Shown here: positions 5,781 to 13,963 of the stretch, one piece after another
Position numbering within the stretch: the stretch's first letter is position 1
Layout of the letters: each line of letters starts with the position of its first letter
Source of the DNA: Deltaproteobacteria bacterium
GTDB taxonomy: Bacteria > Desulfobacterota > DSM-4660 > Desulfatiglandales > Desulfatiglandaceae
Direction: 5' to 3'
Length of the DNA stretch: 14,194 nt
NCBI GenBank assembly: GCA_011051075.1
Contig: DREN01000436.1
Span: forward strand, 1 to 14,194
Position numbers and translations under genes: made by a program
Notes under the pieces: generated by a model
Databases searched by the model: none
The model's input: the letters and a program-made list of their open reading frames with translations, nothing else
What the model was told of the DNA's origin: nothing

Positions 5781-7220
5781 ATGGGACTGAAGACAAAAGA
5801 AGAATACATAGAATCCATTGCCGCTATGAAACCCACTGCATACATGTTCGGGGAAAAAGTGGAGAGCGTGGTGGACAACCCCCGGCTGAGGGCCGGAATC
5901 GAGGCCACCGGGGCCACTTATGAGGTCGCACACTTGGACGAATACAAGGACCTGGTGGTGACCCAGAGCCCTCTTTTGAACGAGCCGGTCAACCGGTTCA
6001 CACTGCCCCCTTCCAGCATCGATGACCTGGTGGCCCGCGTAAAGGTGAACCGGATTTTGGGTAATTACGTAGGAACCTGCCATCAGCGGTGCACCGGGCT
6101 GGATTGCCTTTCCACCCTGTCCATCGTCACCTACGATATCGACCAGAAATACGGTACCAACTATTATAAAAACTTCATGGAATTCCTGAAACACATGCAG
6201 AAGAATGACCTGGTGGGCAACGCCGGAGTGACGGACGTCAAGGGTGACCGGTCCAAGGGACCGTCCGATCAAGAAGACAAGGACATGTACGTGAGAGTGG
6301 TGGACAAGAATTCCGATGGTATCGTGGTGCGGGGGGCCAAGGTACACCAAACCGGCTCTCTGTCTTCCCACGAGATCATCGTACTGCCCACCCGTGCCAT
6401 GAGAAAGGGGGACGAGGACTATGCCCTGGCCTTTGCCATCCCTTCCGACACACCTGGGCTCATTCACGTGGTGGGCCGCTCCAGCCTCGACAGGAGGGAG
6501 CTGGAAGGGTGCGACATCGGGAACGTGAGGTATTCCAAGTACTGCCCCACCCTGATTTTTAACGACGTCTTCGTGCCCTGGGAACGGGTATTCATGTGCG
6601 GGGAAGTGGAATTTGCCGTTGACATGGTTGTGAAATTCTCCGCTTTCCACCGGCAGAGCCACGGGGGCTGCAAGTCAGGGAAGATCGACGTAATGCTGGG
6701 AACCGCCCTCACCTTGATGGACTACAACGGCACATCCAAGGCTGGTCACCTCAAGCAGAAGGCCATTGACATGATCCACCGGGCCGAGACCCTTTACGGG
6801 TGTTGCCTTGCTGCCTCCTACGAAGGCAAAAAGATGCCTTCGGGGACGTATTATATTGACACAGTCCTGGCAAACGCCTCGAAGATACACGAAGGCAAGG
6901 AGATGGCTGAGGCCATTAGGTTGATGGTGGACATGTCGGGCGGTTTCGTGGCGGACCTGCCGTCGGACAGGGACTTTGAAAATCCTGAAATCGGAGACCT
7001 GCTCAAGAAATACATGAAAGGAGTTGCCGGAGTGCCCGTGGAACATCGCGTGAAGATGTTTCGCCTGGCCGAGAAACTGGCCATGGAAAGCGCCGATACC
7101 ATCTCCGATATCCACGGGGGAGGCTCCCCGGAGGCCCATAGAATCACCATTTTCAGAGAGACCGATGTGGAGGCCAAGAAAAAGGCGGCCAAGAGGCTTG
7201 CGGGAATAGAAGAGGGCTGA
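5781..7220 (+). CDS. abfD: 4-hydroxybutyryl-CoA dehydratase / vinylacetyl-CoA isomerase
   Basis: This 479-residue protein is close in length and sequence to the Clostridium aminobutyricum enzyme. It starts with a similar EEYIES...YMFGEKVE stretch, and IDQKYGTNYYKNF (about 120-132), GDRSKGPS and IVVRGAKVHQTGS (181-193) are also alike. The four ligands of the [4Fe-4S] cluster are present: Cys100 and Cys104 in TCHQRCTG, and His290 and Cys297 in FHRQSHGGC. These ligands separate true dehydratases from the related flavin 4-hydroxyphenylacetate 3-hydroxylases. The enzyme uses FAD and the cluster to convert 4-hydroxybutyryl-CoA to crotonyl-CoA, feeding beta-oxidation or butyrate-type routes, and is oxygen-sensitive. 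ATG 5781 follows a strong GAGGGAGGT. The gene stands alone between the divergent CoA-ligase operon and a terminator. The ligase may supply its CoA ester substrate, which is an inference. Confidence 0.93.
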   Translation: MGLKTKEEYIESIAAMKPTAYMFGEKVESVVDNPRLRAGIEATGATYEVAHLDEYKDLVVTQSPLLNEPVNRFTLPPSSIDDLVARVKVNRILGNYVGTCHQRCTGLDCLSTLSIVTYDIDQKYGTNYYKNFMEFLKHMQKNDLVGNAGVTDVKGDRSKGPSDQEDKDMYVRVVDKNSDGIVVRGAKVHQTGSLSSHEIIVLPTRAMRKGDEDYALAFAIPSDTPGLIHVVGRSSLDRRELEGCDIGNVRYSKYCPTLIFNDVFVPWERVFMCGEVEFAVDMVVKFSAFHRQSHGGCKSGKIDVMLGTALTLMDYNGTSKAGHLKQKAIDMIHRAETLYGCCLAASYEGKKMPSGTYYIDTVLANASKIHEGKEMAEAIRLMVDMSGGFVADLPSDRDFENPEIGDLLKKYMKGVAGVPVEHRVKMFRLAEKLAMESADTISDIHGGGSPEAHRITIFRETDVEAKKKAAKRLAGIEEG

Positions 7221-7241
7221 TGCTGCCAGTGGACCGAACAT

Positions 7242-7294
7242 TCCGCAGGGGGCCATGCCCCATATCTCTGTGGTCCTCCTGCGGAGCTTTTTTT
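7242..7294 (+). terminator. Intrinsic terminator after the dehydratase gene
   Basis: TCCGCAGG at 7242-7249 pairs with CCTGCGGA at 7278-7285, followed after GC by seven T (7288-7294). A smaller hairpin GGGGC-CAT-GCCCC is nested in the loop. It lies about 20 bases after the dehydratase stop, so the flavoprotein operon at 7439 probably has its own promoter. Confidence 0.7.
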
Positions 7295-7438
7295 GCATCT
7301 CCTGCCAGATGCAACAGCGCCACAGAATGGTGCGATTTCCAGGAGTGTGGCTTGAGACCCCCAGTGAGGCCGCTTCGAGGACACCCCGTTCCCCGGGCGG
7401 ACAATTGATCAGATTTTACACGAACATGGTCAAGACCC

Positions 7439-8941
7439 ATGGGTAATTCGGGAGCCAAAGAAACAACAAGTGGAAGTTCCACACCACAATACGACGTGGT
7501 GATCATTGGCGCCGGCGTGGTGGGCAACGCCATTGCCAGAGAACTGTCCAGATATGCGCTGCGGATCGCCGTTGTGGAAAAGGAACTGGACGTGGGGATG
7601 GGCACCAGCGCCAGAAACAGCGGGGTGTTGCACTCAGGGATCCACTACAAACCGGGGTCCCTCAGGGCAAAGCTCAATGTTGAAGGCAATTCCCTCATGG
7701 AAGGTCTGTGTCGTGAGTTAAAGGTGAAAATCCAGTATATCGGGAAACTCACTGTGGCGGCCGAAGATGAGGAGATGCCCACCCTCCATGCCCTGAAGGA
7801 GCAAGGTGAGGCCAACGGGGTGCCGGGCCTGGAGATACTGGATCCGGAGGACATGGAGAAGCTCCAGCCGGGGGTGAGAGGGCTCAAGGCCCTCTTCTCG
7901 CCTACCACGGGCATCATCTGTCCTTACACCTTCACCATAGCCCTTGCTGAAAGCGCTCTTCTCAACGGTGTGGACTACTTCCTGGGGGAGGAGGTCCGTG
8001 AGGTCAAGCGGAACGGACAGAAATTCACTGTCCGCACGAGGAAGGGGCTTGGGCTCGTTTCCAAGGTCTTGGTGAATGCTGCCGGGGTCCTTTCAGACAA
8101 GGTATGCCGGATGTTGGGGATCAACGACTATACTATCTACCCCTGCCGGGGGGAGTACCTCGTGCTGGACAAGCGACTGGGGCACCACCTTTCCACCCTG
8201 GTGTATCCCGCTCCCCACAAGGGCAAGGCCGGCCTCGGGATCCATCTGACTAAGACTGTGGACGGCAACATCCTGGTGGGCCCCAGCAACGAATACGTGG
8301 ACGGCCCCGAGGACTGGGCCACAACCAGCTATATCATGGGGAAGTTGAGGGAAGAGGGTGAGAAGCTCCTGCCCTCCCTGACCACTTCGGACATCATACG
8401 GAGTTTTTCCGGGATACGGGCCAAGCAGGCCCCGCCGGAAGAGGGAGGGTTCAGGGACTTCGTCATAGAGTCCAGGACGGATGTTCCTGGGTTCGTCAAC
8501 CTGGTGGGCATAGAGAGCCCCGGGCTCACGTCATCGCCGGCCATCGCCCGCATGGTAAGGGACATGGTCTCAGCTCTGGTGCCGTTGCGGGAAAAGCCTG
8601 AGTTCAAGCCGGAGCTGGACCGGATGACGGGCTACTTTCATGAGCTCTCAGCCGAGGAGCAGGCGGACCTGGTGGCCAAGGACAGGGATTACGGGGAGAT
8701 CGTGTGCCGGTGCGAGCAGATCACCCGAAAGGAAGTGTTGGAGGCCATTGAAAATCCCCTTGGGGTTAAGAGTGTTACGGCCCTCAAGTTTCGGGCCCGG
8801 GTGATGATGGGGCGCTGCCAGGGAGGCTTTTGCCTTCCCAAGATTGTGCGGATCCTGCAGGAGGACTTTGGATACAGACCGGAGGATTTCTTTCTCTACA
8901 GGGAAGGCTCCCACTTGTTTACAGGGCGGGTGAGGAGTTGA
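7439..8941 (+). CDS. FAD-dependent oxidoreductase, L-2-hydroxyglutarate dehydrogenase/GlpA-like, with BFD-type [2Fe-2S] domain
   Basis: The 500-residue protein begins with a short tail, then a Rossmann FAD-binding motif (VVIIGAGVVGNAIA, about 20-33; GxGxxG at 24-29), and the family stretch ARNSGVLHSGIHYKPGSLRA (58-77). The central part (KLTVA, NGVPGLEIL, GIRAKQ) is closest by eye to L-2-hydroxyglutarate oxidases and to GlpA-type glycerol-3-phosphate dehydrogenases. A C-terminal domain has Cys423-x-Cys425 and Cys460-x4-Cys465, the pattern of BFD-like [2Fe-2S] domains found in anaerobic GlpA. It probably oxidises a 2-hydroxy acid or glycerol 3-phosphate and passes electrons to the next two gene products. 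No convincing ribosome-binding site precedes ATG 7439. The next gene starts eight bases after the stop. No glpK or glpF lies nearby, so glycerol metabolism is not supported by context. Confidence 0.83.
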   Translation: MGNSGAKETTSGSSTPQYDVVIIGAGVVGNAIARELSRYALRIAVVEKELDVGMGTSARNSGVLHSGIHYKPGSLRAKLNVEGNSLMEGLCRELKVKIQYIGKLTVAAEDEEMPTLHALKEQGEANGVPGLEILDPEDMEKLQPGVRGLKALFSPTTGIICPYTFTIALAESALLNGVDYFLGEEVREVKRNGQKFTVRTRKGLGLVSKVLVNAAGVLSDKVCRMLGINDYTIYPCRGEYLVLDKRLGHHLSTLVYPAPHKGKAGLGIHLTKTVDGNILVGPSNEYVDGPEDWATTSYIMGKLREEGEKLLPSLTTSDIIRSFSGIRAKQAPPEEGGFRDFVIESRTDVPGFVNLVGIESPGLTSSPAIARMVRDMVSALVPLREKPEFKPELDRMTGYFHELSAEEQADLVAKDRDYGEIVCRCEQITRKEVLEAIENPLGVKSVTALKFRARVMMGRCQGGFCLPKIVRILQEDFGYRPEDFFLYREGSHLFTGRVRS

Positions 8942-8948
8942 AGGGCTG

Positions 8949-10202
8949 ATGGGACCGAAGGAGTTGAAAAAAGGTGTCGTTGTGGTGGGTGGCGGGCCGG
9001 CCGGGCTTGCCGCGGCGGTGTCGGCCAAGGCCAGTGGATGCGATGACGTTGTCATCATCGAAAGGGGGAGGATGCTGGGCGGCATCCTCAACCAGTGCAT
9101 TCACGACGGTTTCGGCCTGCACCGGTTTAAAGAGGCCCTGAGCGGCCCCGAGTACGCGCAGCGTTTCATCGACCAGGTCCAAGACCTGGGAATCGAAACC
9201 CTGCTCAACACCATGGTGCTGTCGATCAACGATTCGCGGGAAATACTGGCGTCCTCCCGGGAGGGCCTTTTCAGGATCCGGGCCGGTGCCGTCGTGTTGG
9301 CCATGGGATGCAGGGAAAGGACAGCCGGGGCAATTTTCCTTCCCGGAACACGTCCTGCGGGAGTGTACACCGCGGGAGTGGCGCAAAACCTTATCAACCT
9401 CCAAAATATCATGGTGGGTGAAGAAGCGGTCATCATGGGCTCGGGGGATATCGGATTGATCATGGCCAGGCGCCTGGCCCTGGAGGGGGCAAGCGTCAAG
9501 GGGGTATACGAGATCCTTCCCTACCCCAGCGGTCTCCCGCGCAACATTCAGCAGTGTCTCAAGGATTTCGGGATCCCTCTTCACCTGAGCACCACGGTGG
9601 TGGAGCTCCATGGCAGAGCCAGGCTCAAGGGCGTCACGGTAGCGCGTGTGGATGAAGCCAGGAGAGTCATACAGGGGACCGAAAGTTTCATTCCCTGTGA
9701 CACGCTGCTGCTGTCAGTGGGGTTGATACCTGAAAACGAGCTTTCCAGGGAGGCTGGGGTGGCCATTGAACCCCTGACGGGCGGCGCCCTGGTAGACGAT
9801 ACCCTGATGACAAGCGTGGAAGGGGTATTTTCCTGTGGAAACGTGCTGCACGTGCACGACCTCGTGGACCATGTGTCAGAGGAGGCGGACATGGCGGGGC
9901 ATTTTGCGGCCCGTTTCGCTGTCGGTGAGATGAAACCGCGAGACTCCTATATTCCTATTGCGCCCGGCCGTGGCGTAAGATATGTGCTGCCGCAGAAGAT
10001 CAGCGGCGAGATGGACGTGGTGATCTCCCTTCGGGTGGCGGAGCCCATGGAGCAGAAGGCCATCGTGGGCAGGGACCAGAACGGCAGGGGAATCTTTAGA
10101 AAGAAGCAGGTGAAACTGCATCCCGCGGTCATGATGCGCATCAAGGTCAAGAAGGAGAAACTCCAGGGTGTGAGTTCTATGGAGGTGGGAGTGGAAGGAT
10201 GA
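8949..10202 (+). CDS. NAD(P)/FAD-dependent oxidoreductase of the GlpA-like/DUF1667 cassette
   Basis: The 417 residues contain two nucleotide-binding folds: GVVVVGGGPAGLAAAVSA at the N-terminus (GGGPAG 14-19) for FAD, and AVIMGSGDIGLIMARRL (GSGDIG 164-169) for NAD(P). NQCIHDGFG (48-56, Cys50), AMGCRERT (118-125) and a late TSVEGVFSCGNVLHVHDLVD motif (FAD contact with GN) are typical of the pyridine-nucleotide oxidoreductases that travel with GlpA-like proteins. It is thought to act as an electron-transfer subunit linking the hydroxy-acid flavoprotein to NAD(P) or another carrier. ATG 8949 lies eight bases after the previous stop with GAAGGG close upstream. Its end overlaps the DUF1667 start in an ATGA junction, so translation of the three genes is coupled. 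Confidence 0.85.
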   Translation: MGPKELKKGVVVVGGGPAGLAAAVSAKASGCDDVVIIERGRMLGGILNQCIHDGFGLHRFKEALSGPEYAQRFIDQVQDLGIETLLNTMVLSINDSREILASSREGLFRIRAGAVVLAMGCRERTAGAIFLPGTRPAGVYTAGVAQNLINLQNIMVGEEAVIMGSGDIGLIMARRLALEGASVKGVYEILPYPSGLPRNIQQCLKDFGIPLHLSTTVVELHGRARLKGVTVARVDEARRVIQGTESFIPCDTLLLSVGLIPENELSREAGVAIEPLTGGALVDDTLMTSVEGVFSCGNVLHVHDLVDHVSEEADMAGHFAARFAVGEMKPRDSYIPIAPGRGVRYVLPQKISGEMDVVISLRVAEPMEQKAIVGRDQNGRGIFRKKQVKLHPAVMMRIKVKKEKLQGVSSMEVGVEG

Positions 10203-10582
10203 AAAAGGAGCTGGTGTGCGTGATATGTCCCAACGGCTGCTTTTTGGAGGCGGACGTGGTCCAGGGTGAGAGCGGGACCGAGGTTCGCCAGGTAGAGGGA
10301 GCCCTGTGCAAGAAGGGGGTAAAATGGGCCAGCCAGGAGCTGGTGGAGCCCCTGAGGACCATAGCAAGCAGTGTGCTGGTGGAAGGGGGTGAAATTCCCC
10401 TGGCCAGTGTCAGGACGGATCAGGCCATACCGCTCGAGGCCATAGGCCGGGTCATGGAAGAGATAAAAAAGATCACCGTACGGGCACCCGTGCGTATCGG
10501 CGACGTGATATTGGTTAGGCCTTCAGGCGCTGCATGCAACATCATCGCCACGAGAAACGTGTCTCCAAAGGGGGGTCAATAG
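10199..10582 (+). CDS. DUF1667 Cys-rich protein of the flavoprotein cassette
   Basis: The 127-residue protein begins KELVCVICPNGCFLEADV, with Cys7, Cys10 and Cys14, and a fourth Cys37 in GALCKKG. This CxxCxxxC...C set and the later PVRIGDVILV motif define the DUF1667 family, which regularly follows a GlpA-like flavoprotein and an FAD/NAD oxidoreductase. The four cysteines probably bind a metal or Fe-S cluster, so the protein may be a small electron carrier or assembly partner; its biochemical role is not established. The start overlaps the previous stop (ATGA at 10199-10202). No membrane segment is visible. Confidence 0.9.
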   Translation: MKKELVCVICPNGCFLEADVVQGESGTEVRQVEGALCKKGVKWASQELVEPLRTIASSVLVEGGEIPLASVRTDQAIPLEAIGRVMEEIKKITVRAPVRIGDVILVRPSGAACNIIATRNVSPKGGQ

Positions 10583-10588
10583 GGTCCG

Positions 10589-10604
10589 AACCCTGCCGAG
10601 GGTT
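10589..10604 (+). terminator. Hairpin just after the flavoprotein operon, weak terminator candidate
   Basis: AACCCT-GCCG-AGGGTT forms a 6-bp stem with a 4-base loop six bases after the DUF1667 stop, but no T-run follows. The rest of 10583-10845, a 263-base convergent gap, holds further GC-rich inverted repeats (for example a bulged stem at 10683-10705) and no gene I can support. Confidence 0.3.
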
Positions 10605-10845
10605 TCGCGCTACCGCCCTCAGGCTCCGCTGGAGGGGGGGTAGTCCAATCCATTGAACCTGCTCCAATTTCTCCACTCACGTGGGGAACCAGGGCCCCGG
10701 TCCCCGGAAAGACGCACCAGATGATCCGGGCCACGGCGCCCAAGGGGTCTCAGTTTCAGCCACTAAGTGCAGCGCACGTGAGGCTTTCGGGAAAGGAGCG
10801 CGGTGTCTCGTCCCGCCGGGGATACCGCCTGAAAGGGGTGCCCCA

Positions 10846-11253
10846 TTAGGACGATTCCGGTCTGAAGAGGGGGACGTAAGTATCCTCGCCCGAGTAAACG
10901 TCTCCTTTTACAAGATGGCGATCCATGTGGACCCTTTTGCCTATGAGATCCATGGTCGCCTGGTCCGGTTGAATCCCATCGAGGTTACCCAGGACAAAAG
11001 GCCCTTCGTCCAGTTCCACCATCACCACGATGTAAGGAGGCTTGCGTCCCTCTGGAGCCACACGAATGACCGTAAAGGTCTTGACGGTGCCTCCGCCGCC
11101 GAGAGTAACGGGTTCCAGGGCAGTGGCACCGCAGGCCCTGCACACCGCCGTGGGTGGAAAGCTTACGGTTTGGCACTTTTTACATTTGAGGCCCACAAAC
11201 CGGCCTTTCTCGAGGTTTTTCTGGTACTCGTCGTAGGTAATGGGGTAAGCCAT
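10846..11253 (-). CDS. DUF35 Zn-ribbon/OB-fold protein, thiolase partner
   Basis: The 135-residue protein has an N-terminal rubredoxin-like Zn ribbon with LKCKKCQ (Cys24, Cys27) and VCRACG (Cys38, Cys41), followed by an OB fold containing VKTFTVIRVAPEG and PYIVVMVELDEGPFVLGNLD. Proteins of this family bind SCPx-type thiolases and related acyltransferases and are thought to shape the acyl-CoA channel. It starts three bases after the stop of the thiolase gene at 11257-12423, which supports a two-subunit enzyme made from one message. It is the last gene of the minus-strand operon. Confidence 0.93.
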   Translation of the reverse strand: MAYPITYDEYQKNLEKGRFVGLKCKKCQTVSFPPTAVCRACGATALEPVTLGGGGTVKTFTVIRVAPEGRKPPYIVVMVELDEGPFVLGNLDGIQPDQATMDLIGKRVHMDRHLVKGDVYSGEDTYVPLFRPESS

Positions 11254-11256
11254 GTC

Positions 11257-12423
11257 CTAACTCCTCAGTATAATGTTACATACGGTGCCGAGGTCGCCTC
11301 CCAGGGTATCCACCAGGCCGACCGTGGCCCCTTCCACCTGGCGCTCATCGCATTCACCCCGCAGTTGCTGCACAATTTCCGTAACCTGGGCTGCTCCAGT
11401 GGCCCCTATGGGGTGCCCCTTGGCCTTTAAGCCACCGGAAGGATTTATTACCACCTTACCCCCAAAGGTAGTCTCTCCCTTTGTGGCTGCATCGTAGCCT
11501 TTGCCAAATTCGTAAAAGCCAAGGCCTTCAATGGCGAGGATCTCTGCAATGGTGAAACAATCGTGCAGTTCTACCACGTCTATATCAGAAGGGGTTAGGC
11601 CTGCCTGGTGATAGGCCTGCCGTGCAGCTTCTTCCCTGGCTCGTACCCTGGTTATGTCCCTTTGTAAATAGAGACCTCCGCATGCGGCCTGACCCATCCC
11701 TGCGATGTATATGGGCTTGTCGACTAGATCCTTTGCCCTATTTACCTCCGCTATGACGACCGCCGCAGCTCCATCCGAGAAGGGACAGCAGTCGAACAAT
11801 TGAAGGGGGTCGGCCACCATCATGCTGTTTAGCACCGTATCCACGTCAATTTTTTTACGGAAATGGGCCTTGGGGTTCAGGGCGCCATGGCGATGATTCT
11901 TCACTGCCACCTCAGCCGTGTGCTTCTTGAGCTCAGGGAACTCCACCCCGTACTTGGCCGTGTACATGTGCGCTGCCATGGCAAAGACCCCTGGAAAGGT
12001 TATGCCCGCTGTGGACTCGTGCTGGGCATGGGAGGCCATGGCAAATGTCCTGGTGGCAAGAGGGGTTCCCATGATGGTGGCCCTTTCGGTACCACCAGCC
12101 AGAACAAGGTCATAGATTCCACCTGCCACCAATAAGGCGGCCTGCCTGATGGCCACTGTGGCAGTGGCGCAAGCGCACTCAAAACGGACAGCAGGGGCAG
12201 AAGTGGGTAGTCCCAGTTCCGAGTGAGCAAAGGGGGCCATGTGGAGCTGTCCCTCTTCAAAACCTCCAAGGCAGTTGCCAAAAAAAAGGGCCTGGATGTC
12301 TTTTGGCTCCACGTTGGACTTGGTTATTGCCTCAAGGCCCGCCTCAGCGAACATCTCAAGGTTGGTTTTCTCTGAGACCCCGAATTTTGTCATTGCTACG
12401 CCTAGAACTGCTACTTCTCTCAT
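11257..12423 (-). CDS. SCPx-type thiolase, partner of the DUF35 protein
   Basis: The 388-residue protein follows the same plan as the thiolase at 567-1775. The nucleophile is most likely Cys85 in FECACATAT (Cys83 is adjacent in sequence), a conserved histidine is His287 in VELHDCFTIAE, and the C-terminal GLKAKGHPIGATG loop carries His337. The usual CASG motif is CATA here, an uncommon variant. Such thiolases work with DUF35 proteins and cleave or form 3-oxoacyl-CoA. ATG 12423 is preceded on the minus strand by GGGAGAG. The gene lies 80 bases after the acyl-CoA dehydrogenase gene and three bases before the DUF35 gene, giving a compact beta-oxidation operon. Substrate length or type cannot be inferred. 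Confidence 0.9.
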   Translation of the reverse strand: MREVAVLGVAMTKFGVSEKTNLEMFAEAGLEAITKSNVEPKDIQALFFGNCLGGFEEGQLHMAPFAHSELGLPTSAPAVRFECACATATVAIRQAALLVAGGIYDLVLAGGTERATIMGTPLATRTFAMASHAQHESTAGITFPGVFAMAAHMYTAKYGVEFPELKKHTAEVAVKNHRHGALNPKAHFRKKIDVDTVLNSMMVADPLQLFDCCPFSDGAAAVVIAEVNRAKDLVDKPIYIAGMGQAACGGLYLQRDITRVRAREEAARQAYHQAGLTPSDIDVVELHDCFTIAEILAIEGLGFYEFGKGYDAATKGETTFGGKVVINPSGGLKAKGHPIGATGAAQVTEIVQQLRGECDERQVEGATVGLVDTLGGDLGTVCNIILRS

Positions 12424-12503
12424 TGTAACTCTCCCTGTGGAAATCCACCCTTGATCCCTGCGATAAAGGGCGATTGATTCGGTTTATGTGCCAATGGTTA
12501 GGC

Positions 12504-13661
12504 TCACTTGAGCGAGTGTTGGAAAAGTCTGCCAATAATCATTCTTTGCACCTCAGATGTCCCCTCCACTATCTGGAGTACCTTTGCCCCCTTGTATATA
12601 CGCGATACAAGGTACTCGCTCATGTATCCGTACCCGCCGTGAATCTGGACCGCATCACTTGCCACTTTCTCAGCCATCTCCGAGGCATATAGCTTTGCAG
12701 CAGTTGCTTCGAACGTGTGATTCCTGCCTTGGTCCTTAAGCCAGGCGGCCTTGAGATACTGGTTCCTTGCCAGTTCTATGGATACGGCCATATCGGCCAG
12801 CTTGAATTGCACCGCTTGAAAGTTAAATATGGGCTGGCCAAACTGAATCCTTTCCCTTGCGTACCTCACTGATTCATCAAGGCACGCCTGGGCCATACCC
12901 ACGGCGATTGCTGCAATGCTTATTCGGCCGGTCTGCAGGACCTCTAGGTGTTGTGCAAATCCCCTTTTTGGATCGCCCAAGAGATTCTCCTTGGGAATGC
13001 GGCAGTCATCGAATATTACCTCGTGGGTTGCGGAACCATGCCAGCCAATCTTGTCATACCGTTTACCCAGACGGAAGCCTGGAGCGGTCTTTGGCACGAT
13101 AAACGCTGATATGACGTTCTTGACTTTTGCTCGCCTTTCGGTCACCGCAGCGGCCAGTATTATGGAAGCATTATCCAAGCCAATGTTCGTGATGAATTGC
13201 TTCGTGCCATTGAGGACCCATTCATTTCCTTCTAGGGCGGCCCTGGTTTGTATAGACGCCGCATCCGAACCTGCATTGGGTTCCGTTAGGCCGAAAGCGC
13301 CTATTTGCTTTCCTTTGACAATAGGAACAAGCCAAGTTGTCTTCTGCTCTTCTGTACCAAATGCGTAAAGCTCTTGAGCAACAATGCTTGTTGTAACATC
13401 CAGCAGGGCACCCAGCGTCATGTCTCCCCAAGATATTTCTTCGATGCAAAGATGCATCCCAACCCAGTCCCCTCCGCTCCCTCCGTAATCCTCGGGGAAG
13501 GGAATGCCCATCATGCCTAGCTCGGCCATTTTGTCCATGATGTCATAAGGGTAATGGCCGGTGCGGTCTATTTCTTCCGAGCGGGGGCGAATTACATCGC
13601 GGGCGAAGTCCCGGGTCATATCCCGGATCATTTTCTGTTCTTCTTTGAGATCAAAGTCCAT
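12504..13661 (-). CDS. Acyl-CoA dehydrogenase (intact)
   Basis: The 385 residues match the family's usual length. The N-terminal helices are followed by FGLTEPNAGSD (123-133), the flavin-contacting segment of the beta domain, then IGWHGSATHEVIFDDCRIP (205-223), and the C-terminal helices with RIQFGQPIFNFQ and HGGYGYMSEY. The catalytic base is Glu366 in VEGTSEVQR, the arrangement of short- and medium-chain type enzymes. It oxidises an acyl-CoA to the 2-enoyl-CoA and passes electrons to ETF. ATG 13661 is preceded by GGGGAAAGG on the minus strand. It heads the operon with the thiolase and DUF35 genes. It has the middle domain that the deleted paralogue at 2247-2942 lacks. Confidence 0.95.
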   Translation of the reverse strand: MDFDLKEEQKMIRDMTRDFARDVIRPRSEEIDRTGHYPYDIMDKMAELGMMGIPFPEDYGGSGGDWVGMHLCIEEISWGDMTLGALLDVTTSIVAQELYAFGTEEQKTTWLVPIVKGKQIGAFGLTEPNAGSDAASIQTRAALEGNEWVLNGTKQFITNIGLDNASIILAAAVTERRAKVKNVISAFIVPKTAPGFRLGKRYDKIGWHGSATHEVIFDDCRIPKENLLGDPKRGFAQHLEVLQTGRISIAAIAVGMAQACLDESVRYARERIQFGQPIFNFQAVQFKLADMAVSIELARNQYLKAAWLKDQGRNHTFEATAAKLYASEMAEKVASDAVQIHGGYGYMSEYLVSRIYKGAKVLQIVEGTSEVQRMIIGRLFQHSLK

Positions 13662-13805
13662 AGGCTAAACCTTTCCCCGCTATGCTAACCCTAGCCGAAT
13701 CATTTTGGTGCCCACAGGAAGAACTGGACACGTGAACTGATGGGCCTAAAGATTTCTCCCTTAGGTCCAAATGAGTTCCAGAATTTCAGAGCCGGATTTG
13801 TTTCA

Positions 13806-13834
13806 CTGCCTTGTGCCTTCAGCCTTCAGCCTAA
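13806..13834 (-). repeat. Heptad-type 29-bp repeat, copy 2
   Basis: Read on the minus strand, four 7-base AGGC-containing units match the copy at 1772-1800 in 24 of 29 bases. It lies ten bases past the stop codon of the short-chain dehydrogenase remnant, on the same strand as that remnant. Confidence 0.6.
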
Positions 13835-13843
13835 TGCCCTAGT

Positions 13844-13963
13844 TTATTTCCCCGCCATGCGGAGAGCTGCGTCCAGTCTAATGGTTGTGCCGTTAAGCAT
13901 GGGGTTTTCAACAATATGTTTGGCCAGCATGGCAAATTCCGAAGGCCTCCCAAGCTCTCCGAT
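13844..13963 (-). pseudogene. C-terminal remnant of a short-chain dehydrogenase (3-hydroxyacyl-CoA dehydrogenase type)
   Basis: Thirty-nine codons and a TAA stop encode the segments IGELGRPSEFAMLAKHIVE and NPMLNGTTIRLDAALRMAGK. The R-P-x-E-F-A motif followed by IxENPxLNGxxIRLDxAxRM is the C-terminal end of type-2 3-hydroxyacyl-CoA dehydrogenases (SDR family). The other ~210 residues, with the Rossmann fold and the YxxxK site, are absent, and the frame upstream is unrelated. It would suit the beta-oxidation operon next to it, so it may be the leftover of a lost operon member. The upstream boundary coincides with a LivH-like fragment in another frame. Confidence 0.8.

Noticed and set aside
5522..5923. 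A 133-codon frame upstream of the dehydratase
   Set aside because: It runs 143 bases into the dehydratase in another frame and has composition typical of spacer sequence.
5691..6662. A 323-codon minus-strand open frame opposite the dehydratase
   Set aside because: Antisense shadow rich in His, Gly and Val without recognisable motifs; the plus-strand dehydratase explains the sequence.
5781..7220. 4-hydroxyphenylacetate 3-hydroxylase instead of the dehydratase
   Set aside because: All four [4Fe-4S] ligands of the dehydratase (Cys100, Cys104, His290, Cys297) are present, which hydroxylases lack.
10681..11430. A 249-codon plus-strand frame over the DUF35 and thiolase ends
   Set aside because: It overlaps two genes on the other strand with clear family motifs and has no ribosome-binding site or family resemblance.
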